Of a DNA stretch of 64,000 nt, positions 57,013 to 64,000 are shown piece by piece. The stretch is from Undaria pinnatifida (Eukaryota > Sar > Phaeophyceae > Laminariales > Alariaceae): the NCBI GenBank assembly GCA_012845835.1, contig JABAKD010000007.1, forward strand, positions 11,707,511 through 11,771,510, given 5' to 3'. Made by a program: the position numbers and the translations under genes. Under the pieces are notes generated by a model, which saw nothing but the letters and a program-made list of their open reading frames with translations, had not been told where the DNA came from and searched no databases. The stretch's first letter is position 1. Each line of letters starts with the position of its first letter.

Positions 57013-59022
57013 GTGGGGCCAACCTTTGCGGGCGCAGCTGCGGCGCCGGCGGTGGAGGTAGCGGCTGCGTCAACAATGGAGAGTGGCGGCCGCATTTTGG
57101 GTCCAGCCTCGGGGGGCGCGGCGGCGACGTTGGCGGTCGATGGGGGGGTTGCGTCGACGGTCGGCGTTTACGGAGCGCCGACGGTACCCGCAGCCCGCGG
57201 AGTCCCGGGCGAGTTGCGGGGGCGGGCGTTGGAGGCGCTGGCGAGCGAAGGCGGCGTTGGGCGAGAGCGTGTACCTGTTGCTCCGGGATCCGTCATAATC
57301 GGAAATAGAGGTGACCACGGGGAGCACGCGTGGGCGTGTACGGTAGTTTCGGCGTGTATTGCAGGAACAGGTGTTTCGGGCGCGCGCGGAGACACATTTA
57401 ATCATAGCGAACGTATGCGATGTTCGGGTTGTGGCTGGGGGTGCGGACACGGCTCGACCGACGGCGAGCGCGCGCACGCACAGTTGGATTCGGCGGTTGA
57501 GGCGTGGCGCGTCGCGGAGGATAGCGTATTGCGGTCGGTACCGTCAACAGGTTCCGCGAATGTCGATGTGGTTGCCAGTGCAGGGTCGTCTCTTTTGCAT
57601 GCTTGTGCCGGCAGTGTTAAATTGTTTACGTCCGCTGTCGGATCCGATCGCATTTCCCCCCATGTTCATCCTCACATCGTTCGTCATTGGTTTGGTACCG
57701 TCAAGAACTTCCCTCGTGTTGAACAGCTGCTCCGCGTCTTGGCACCGGGTTCTCCGGTGTGTGTTGCGCGGGGGGGTAATCTGGCTGCTGAGCTTGCATA
57801 CGGTAACCACCCGAGCGTCGCCCTCCATGCCGTTGCTGTTCACCAAAAGATATGTGCTGACGTTGGGCACGGTCGGGCTTTGGTGTTCAAGTTAAGTTCC
57901 GCCGCCGATATTCCGGGTATACGTGTTTCCCCATTGGTCGTCGTGCTTAAGCCTAAGTTTCGCATCATCCACGATCTCACATTTGCGCGCACGGGCGTCC
58001 ACTCCATCGTTAACGACGATACCGATTTTTCCTCCGCCCTCTCCTGCGAGCTCGGTCATGTATTTCGGGATGTGTTGTTAAGGGTGTTGTTTTTGCGGCA
58101 GTTGCACGGTCCCACAGCTAGAATCGTCCTCTGCCGCGTTGACGTGAAAGACGCCTATCGTCAAGTTTTAGTTGACCCGGTAGGGGCGCCGGTGTTTGGG
58201 TACGCGATGGGCGAATACGTAGTTGTGGATGTTCGCTTGCAATTCGGTTGGCGTAATAGTCCCGGGTTCTGGGGGCCAATGGCGTCTGCGCTGGAACATT
58301 CCCACACCCACTCTACGTTTCAAAATGCGGCTGTTTCCCCACAAGGGGCGGCTGCCGTCGAACATGTGCGTCTTGCCCCGCCGCGGGGGGGTTCAGTGAC
58401 GTCCCTCCCTCGCGATTGTCGAACCGTATCCGGTAGCGGCGGCTACGCCGGGAGTCGTTTTTTCGTGCGGTACTACGTAGACGATGGCATTCTTGTCGAG
58501 GTTCAGTGGTGGCCGGACGGTCGTCGCTGTATGCGGGCTGTGCAGTCATTGGCGTTGGACCACTTTCGCTTGTTGGGCGTACGTGGCGCGTCCGACCCTC
58601 CTCTGTTGTCCGCCGGCAAAATCACTAACTGGGACACGCGTCTCGAGGTGCTGGGCTGGTTGGTGGATACAGAGGCGCTTACGGTGACGGCACCGCCACA
58701 TAAGCGCCTCAAGTTGCGCGTGCTTTTAGCGTAGTGGCCCTCGACTCGCACCCATGCTTCAGCGAAGCAGGTGTCGCAGTTGGCGAGCTTCCTCATGCAC
58801 ATCTCGTTTGCAGTTCGTCCCGGTTCTTTCTTCGTGCATCGTTGGTTGGCTTCATTTGGGATGCCGCGCATCGCTGCCGGTGATCAACTCGCTGGCCGAA
58901 TGGCCAATCCGGGGCGGCGTGTGGCCCTTGGGCCCGAGTTCCATGCGGATCTCGAGTTCTGGCGGTGGTTTGTGGACATAGGTGTTGACGCGCGCGGCGG
59001 GGTGCTGTCGGCGCCGATGTAA
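57013..59022 (+). pseudogene. Reverse transcriptase of the PAT/Ngaro-type element
   Basis: Open from 57013 to a TAG at 58732, then in the same frame to a TAA at 59020. The N-terminal 280 codons are Gly/Ala/Val rich. RT motifs follow: KPKFRIIHDLTFAR (fingers), CRVDVKDAYRQVLVDP (motif A, catalytic Asp), LQFGWRNSPGFWGPM (motif B), FFVRYYVDDGILVE (motif C, YVDD) and LEVLGWLVDTEAL (motif E). The thumb and connection lie after the TAG (FAVRPGSFFVHRWLAS). The palm is intact, so damage is limited to the in-frame stops. Confidence 0.8.
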
Positions 59023-59638
59023 AATTTGTTGGAGCGCCCGGCACAACGTACGTTGTTCTTGGACGCGTCCAAAACCGATATTGTCTCGAAACCGGTGTTT
59101 ACTGGCGCTATGATCTCATAGCCCAGGAACAGTCGCGGTTTTGCGGCTCGAGTAAGTCCGTCCGCGGGGTGGACGACTTATCGATCAACGTGTTGAACTT
59201 TTGGGCATGGTTGTGTCGGCCTTTGTACTAGTGTCTTCGTGTGCCGATCGACCGTCAGCGACGGGAGATTGTGTTTTGCTGCGGGGAGACAACGAGGCCG
59301 CCGTGCATTGGGTGCGGCGGTGTCGGGGGGGCCTGGAACCGCGTTCCGGTGCCCTCATGCGTCTTCTCGGCGTTCTCGAAGTGTCAACCGGATGGCATTT
59401 CGAGGCCACGCATGTGCGTGGTGTCCGCAACGATGCCGCCAATGGTATCTCTCGCTGGGATCGCGGCTCCGTTCTTGATAATTTGCGCGCCGTTCGTCCC
59501 AACATCCCGTGGCAGGTTCGGGAACTGGGGACCATCGGCATTTCTCTATGTACTTCGGTGTTGGCCTCGGACTCCTGCGGCACGCCGTTGCGGCCTCGAC
59601 TGAACGAGCTTATTTGGGGCATTTTGGAGCATGGGTAG
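59023..59638 (+). pseudogene. RNase H of the PAT/Ngaro-type element
   Basis: RTLFLDASKT (first catalytic Asp) near 59050 is in the RT frame. DDLSINVLNF near 59172 is in a second frame. LGMVVSAFVLVSS, then DCVLLRGDNEAAVHWV (third Asp) and FEATHVRGVRNDAANGISR (C-terminal His-Asp) are in a third frame to 59638. Two frameshifts break the domain. Its end overlaps the recombinase frame by about 130 bp, a usual arrangement in this group. Confidence 0.7.
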
Positions 59639-60666
59639 ACTTTCGGGTACGTTCTGGTGTTCCCGTCTTTCTTGATCGCGGCATTGACGATATGACCAAC
59701 GTGTGGCATTTGTTCGAATATGTAGCATACGCGTTCGCTACGAAAAAATTGCGCTCGGCGACTATCGAAAGCCATTTGTCGGCCATGATGTTTTTTCATC
59801 GCATTTCACGCGGTTTCGAGCTCGACACAACTCACCCCGTCATCGCGAGCGCCCTCAAAGGTGCGGCGCGCTCGCATGCCCAAGTGGGTAATCAGGCGAC
59901 CGTGCGTCGGCCAGTGTCATGGGCTATGTTGCTTGCTGGCGAAACTTTAATCCCTGCCTGGCGTAACGGGGGACGCGTGTTGTGGCTTGAGTTGTGTGCG
60001 TCGTTTTGTTTTTTGACCCGCGCGTCCGACATGTTCGCGGAAACCCGGTCGCGCATCCACGAAACGTATTGTATACGGCGGGCAGACGTGGCTTTCTTTC
60101 GCGGTCGGGTACAGTTGGGGGTGGCGCAATGGTCAACAGCCGACCGCGTCGAGGTTCGATTTCGAGGGTCTAAGGGCGACCAGTTGCGCAAAGGGGCGGT
60201 TATTTCGCGCGTTCTGGTTGGTTTACCAAGGCCCGTAGGGGCTAGTGGCGGTGATGTTGATCTTATGCTCAAGTTGATGTCTTGTTAATTTTTTGTGCCC
60301 TCGTCGGCTCCCCTCGTGGCGTACGGCAGTGGTGGTGGTAGATGGTCTATGTGGACGAAACAACAAGCGACGGTAGCCCTGCGAGAAGTGGTTGCGTTGG
60401 CGGGCGTGCGGGCAGATGAGTACGCCTTGCACTCCCTTAGGATTGGGGGCGCAACGCACTTATCGGCAGGGGGTGCCTCCCCAGAGACGTTGCAACGGGA
60501 GGGTCGGTGGACGTCTGATGCTTATAAGGCGTACGTTCGTAGCCACGGGAAGGATGCCAGCCGGGTAGCAAATTTAATGGCCCAGGAGGGGATGGGTAAC
60601 GGGATCCAGCAGGGGCAGGGTACGGATTGGGGGCAAGTTAACCCCATTCCAAAGCTGGAGGGATAG
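59509..60666 (+). pseudogene. Tyrosine recombinase (YR), split by one in-frame stop
   Basis: The first part (59509-60288) has an N-terminal SAM-like fold (RHAVAASTERAYLGHFGAW) and the first catalytic Arg in LCASFCFLTRASDMFAE. After the TAA at 60286 the same frame continues to 60666 with ALHSLRIGGATHLSA (HxxR), GRWTSDAYKAYVR (Trp and the catalytic Tyr) and a short tail. All active-site residues (R, H-x-x-R, W, Y) are present. Only the stop, lying between the two halves of the catalytic domain, prevents one polypeptide. The partial copy at 63.1-63.9 kb has a stop at the same place. Confidence 0.8.
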
Positions 60667-60824
60667 AAGTCGACGTGACTATTTCAGCAGCTGGTACGCA
60701 GCCTCATCATTTGTGCCAAGCGGATAGAAAGAAGTTGGATCTTGACGTGCGCACCTTCGGGGTACAGCAAAGGGGGTAGGGGAGGGACGCAATGCGTCCG
60801 TAAGCTGAGCCAAATACCATCATT

Positions 60825-61003
60825 GGAGGCTGGCGTCGAAAGCTCGACAGTGCCAGTTGAGATGGAACTTGACTCAGGGTTACGGACGATAGCGTGGGGT
60901 TGCTGTTGGAGCAGCCCCGGGGGCCCGTCCCTCTCTCCGCCCCCCCGTGCTCGGAGGGGGGGGTGCGCAATAATATGATACAACTTCGAAAGCAAAATAC
61001 AAA
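60825..61003 (+). repeat. Split direct repeat B1
   Basis: Starts GGAGGCTGGCGTCGAAAGC. Contains a GC-rich inverted segment (GGGGGCCCGTCCC, then CCCCCCCGTGCTCGGAGGGG, hairpin-capable) and ends AATACAAA, adjoining A2. Confidence 0.9.
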
Positions 61004-61005
61004 GA

Positions 61006-61237
61006 GTATTATTATCGAGGCACGAGAAAATAAGGGTTTTGTATGTACGGAAGAAGTTTGGGGTTACTGCACGTTGACCAATGAGATCAACGCGGGTGGT
61101 TACTTGTACCTGTCCTGGTATAGCAAAGGGAACCTTGGATCAGTTTGTCTTGTTGCTGACTAGCAAGCGAAGCACGCAGAAAAGAGAGGAGCATCGTCAG
61201 CAAGAAAAGGTCAAGGTGTGATAGACTGGCTGATTTC
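61006..61237 (+). repeat. Split direct repeat A2
   Basis: Near-identical to A1 (about three substitutions). Confidence 0.9.
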
Positions 61238-61866
61238 CCACCCACCCGCCCGTGCTTTTGAGGGCGTCAGTGGAAGGGGACTGAGACGGTCGCAGCAACG
61301 CGGGAGAGTGTTCGTTGCTGTTAGATACACGTACCTATGGGGCGGTATCCAGCCGCCCGGGTGTCGTAGATTGCGCGTTTAATTTAAATTTGCGTGTGGT
61401 GCTCAGGAGTCCTGTTTGTGTCATCAGAGTAGCGCGCGCACGTCTCCAAGCTGGAGGTGCGCCCTTCCTATTTTTTTTTTCTCCTTCGGGGAGCTGCATT
61501 GTGCAATGCAGGCGTTGGTGCGATGTCGGTTTGCTACCGTGATTCGCGAACATGCACCCATGTCTCCACGCTGGAGGTGCGTCCATTCTTCCCCGTATGG
61601 AATTTGCACTATGCTGTGCAGATGTGGTGTGATGACGGATGCTAATGAGCAGGCGAAGTGGTTTGGTCCCACACTTAGCTCGGTATTGGCGCAATCTGAA
61701 ACTGCAGGAGAGAGAGTTGTCCGTAATAGTGCGGCTTGGCCGTGAATTACATATGTATACTGGCGTCATTTATATATTATGGTACTCCTTTAGTACGTGA
61801 TATTCGCGTTACATGTGCCGTGTGTGCTTGTGCTGAGTACCATGTTTATTTTGAGAGTCTCTCAGT
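61238..61866. other. Spacer between A2 and B2
   Basis: Non-coding. Contains two diverged copies of TCTCCAAGCTGGAGGTGCG (near 61442 and 61562), each an imperfect CTCCA/TGGAG hairpin followed by pyrimidine tracts and a GCAYTRTGC segment. Confidence 0.6.
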
Positions 61867-62049
61867 GGAGGCTGGCTGGCGTCGAAAGCTCGACAGTGCC
61901 AGTTGGGATTGAACTTGACTCAGGGTTACGGACGATATCGTGGGGTTGCTGTTGGAGCAGCCCCGGGGGCCCGTCCCTCTCTCCGCCCCCCCGTGCTCCG
62001 AGGGGGGGGTGCGCAATAATATGATACAACTTCGAAAGCAACATACAAA
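61867..62049 (+). repeat. Split direct repeat B2
   Basis: Matches B1 with a 4 bp duplication (GGCTGGCTGGCG) and a few substitutions; right end of the element at ACATACAAA. Confidence 0.9.
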
Positions 62050-62921
62050 TTAGTGATTTTCCGTCTTAACAATCACTGTTGATGAATTTTGCCCACGGAG
62101 TTGAACAGTATTTTCAACGACATCATGGTTGTTTTTGGGATTTTTCGACATGAAATTTGAGATTTTTCCATTTGAGCTGGTGAGGAGAAATAGGATATCG
62201 ATCATCCACGTGACGTATTATTTCGAGCACGCGGAGTTACCTCGGAAGTCTATTGACCATTTACCACAGATGTTTTGCTGTTCAAAGCCGGTGAGAAAAA
62301 TTGGAGGTAGAAACACGGATTGTTTCGAGTATGGGATATTGATATTGGAGATATCATCTTGATTACAGTATTGGGTTACGCTTGAGGGAACACTCTGAAC
62401 TTGAGGAATACTCCGGAGTATTTGTTTGGGGAAACAATATTTATTGCATATGAGTTTGGGATATCGAACTTTGTACCATTGGATATAGTAGTCTAATGCA
62501 TTGATTTCATCGTTGAATTTTGTTTAATTGAAGCCTTGAGAGCTTAGACTAGTGGTTGTAGATGAAATATTGGTAGTTTCGGGGTTACTTTATGTTCGAT
62601 TTATCAACATCGAAATTTTGTTGAAGGATAATACGACCTAGTACTACTACTGCACTTTTATTCGTCCAAAAATCTATCATCAATTTTCGTTCGATTGCCG
62701 CGTTTGAACTGCGCTAGCAGCGGATTTGTATTTCAATTTTCGTGTTTTGGTAGCTCTAGGCAGTATTGCTTAGACGTTGACATTGGTTATTAGAGGCATG
62801 TATTTGTTTCAATATCCAAGGTTTTGGATGGTGGTGCGCTTTCGGTGAACGTTATCATGACGTCCACACAGGCAGGGGTAATGTCGGTTTATGCCTGTGG
62901 ACTACTAATAGTCTTGGTTAC
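62050..62921. other. No recognisable feature
   Basis: AT-rich flanking DNA without a supported gene. GC is clearly lower than in the element on either side. Confidence 0.5.
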
Positions 62922-63085
62922 GATATGGTATTTCGTTGTTCGTGAAGGGAGTATCTTTGAATATACGGCGGAACCCATTGCTTCCTGAACGGGTATGATA
63001 AATTGGTGTACGATCGTCACTTCGGGGTATCGTGTATTACATATCATACACTTGACATGGGCTTTTTCAACCCCGTCTGGTCGGC
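62922..63085. repeat. Dispersed repeat R4, copy 2
   Basis: Matches 38985-39153. It abuts the 5' truncation point of the recombinase fragment that follows. Confidence 0.65.
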
Positions 63086-63860
63086 AACCAGGCAACCGGG
63101 TGGTCGCCCGTTCCGTGGGATATGCTGCTCGCGGGCGAGAAGCTGATGCCTACGTGGCGTGTCGGGGGTCATGTTTTGTGGATTGCCCTGTGCGCTTCGT
63201 TTGGTTCTTGACTCACGCGTCAGAAGTGTTTGGCGAATCCCGGTTACGAGCTCACTAGACTTAATGTTTGCGGCGTGCTGATGTTGCCTTCTTTCCCGGA
63301 AATATTCAGCATGCTGTTGCGCAGTGGTCAACCGCGGATCGTGTAAAGGTTCGGTTTCGCAGATCGATAGGTGACCAACTGCTGAAAGGGGCCGTTGTCA
63401 CGCGTGTTCGAAGGGTCCGTTGATGCGTGTGGGGGAAGGTGGCGGCGCCGTCAATCTAATGATTGAATTGTTGCCTTGATACTTGTTTCTTCCCTCTTCG
63501 GCCCCCTTGGTTGCGTTTGGCGCTGGTAATGGCAGATGGTCCACGTGGACACAACATCAAGCGACCGCAGCTTTGCGGAAAGTGGTTGCGTTGGCGGGTG
63601 TGCGTGCGGAGCAGTACGCCTTGCACTCCCTGAGGATTGGAGGCGCAACACACTTGTCGGCGTCGGGTGCAACATTGGAGGTGTTGCAGCGTGAGGGCCG
63701 TTGGGCGTCCGATGCTAATAAGACGTATGTCCGCAGTGACGGAAGGAACGCCAGTTGGGTAGCAAGCGTTATGGCGCAGGAAGGAAATAGTGGTGGGGTC
63801 CAGCCGGGGCAGGGCACAGAGTGGGGGCGAGTCAACCCACCCGTAGATCTGACTAGTTAG
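63086..63860 (+). pseudogene. Tyrosine recombinase fragment, second PAT/Ngaro-type copy
   Basis: Starts abruptly at the segment equivalent to VGNQAT of the first copy, then PWDMLLAGEKLMPTWR. Several frame changes follow to about 63440. A TGA at 63477 lies at the position of the first copy's internal stop. From 63480 the frame is open to 63860: FLPSSAPLVAFGAG, ALHSLRIGGATHLSA (HxxR), GRWASDANKTYVRS (Trp, Tyr). The C-terminal half is well kept and the N-terminal half is not. Confidence 0.75.
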
Positions 63861-63974
63861 AAAACGCGGAATTACAAAGAAGTGTGTTATGCCGTGTGCA
63901 CTCTACGACTCGCGAGTAGGGGGGGACAGGGAGGTGAGGCTACATTCGTAATACGGGACAATTACCAGTTGTGG

Positions 63975-64000
63975 TAGAGGTTGGCGTCGAGAGTTCGATG
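63975..64000 (+). repeat. Start of a B1 repeat of the second copy, cut by window end
   Basis: GAGGTTGGCGTCGAGAGTTCGA resembles the start of B1 (GGAGGCTGGCGTCGAAAGCTCGA) and stands the expected short distance after the recombinase stop. Confidence 0.55.

Larger units (their letters stand above)
55276..62049 (+). mobile_element. PAT/Ngaro-type DIRS-like retrotransposon with split direct repeats
   Basis: 6.77 kb element with order A1 (55276-55507), Gag, RT-RNase H, tyrosine recombinase, B1 (60825-61003), A2 (61006-61237), B2 (61867-62049). Split direct repeats plus a tyrosine recombinase are diagnostic of the PAT and Ngaro groups; no LTR, target duplication or DDE integrase is expected or seen. 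A1 and A2 differ at about 3 of 232 positions, so insertion looks recent. Yet Pol carries stops and frameshifts. B1 runs directly into A2 (…ATACAAAGAGTATTATT), the circle-junction arrangement used in replication. Confidence 0.88.

Overview
The window looks like a repeat-rich, intron-containing eukaryotic nuclear genome. It has GT-AG introns of about 0.3 to 1.2 kb, decayed Copia and Ty3-like pieces, two kinds of tyrosine-recombinase (DIRS-like) retrotransposon, several miniature inverted-repeat elements, and no bacterial-style operons. The one well-resolved gene has chlamydial-Pmp-type beta-helix repeats, a Cys-rich stalk and a multi-pass membrane tail. That architecture, as I know it, occurs in marine algae, notably photosynthetic stramenopiles such as brown algae and diatoms. 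I therefore favour a brown-alga-like stramenopile, with a red alga as the alternative. This assignment is inference and of low certainty.

Layout. 1-4582: decayed Copia retrotransposon on the minus strand (RT/RNase H at the window edge, integrase, zinc-knuckle Gag). 4583-31.1 kb: mostly non-coding DNA carrying seven convincing 78-81 bp exons on the plus strand (5355, 8089, 13021, 14234, 24141, 27594, 31043) and one weaker candidate (20104). Each encodes exactly one Pmp-type repeat between phase-1 splice sites. The intervening DNA holds three MITE-like families (11 copies in the whole window), a Ty3-like remnant and several odd short repeats. 32,943-38,757: a six-exon gene model in which every splice phase fits (758 codons). 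It encodes a signal peptide, about four Pmp-type repeats, a Cys-rich region, and about eight membrane segments.

41.2-54.6 kb: minus-strand pieces of a DIRS-like element in the order Gag-like, zinc-knuckle Gag, RT, RNase H, tyrosine recombinase. They are bracketed by similar direct repeats and broken up by tandem arrays, including a 4 kb array at 49.6-53.7 kb. This may be one very swollen element. 55,276-62,049: an almost complete PAT/Ngaro-type DIRS-like element on the plus strand with diagnostic split direct repeats A1-(ORFs)-B1-A2-B2. 63.1-64.0 kb: the 3' part of a second copy of that family, running off the end.

How it fits together. The host contribution is a family of surface, receptor-like proteins whose ectodomain is built from exon-sized repeats. 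The symmetrical phase-1 exons can be added or lost without a frameshift, and two intron-exon boundaries show tandem duplication. The rest is mobile DNA. The best unusual observations are the one-repeat-per-exon series, the split-repeat element whose recombinase is cut by a stop codon at the same place in two copies, and the array-filled 13 kb element.
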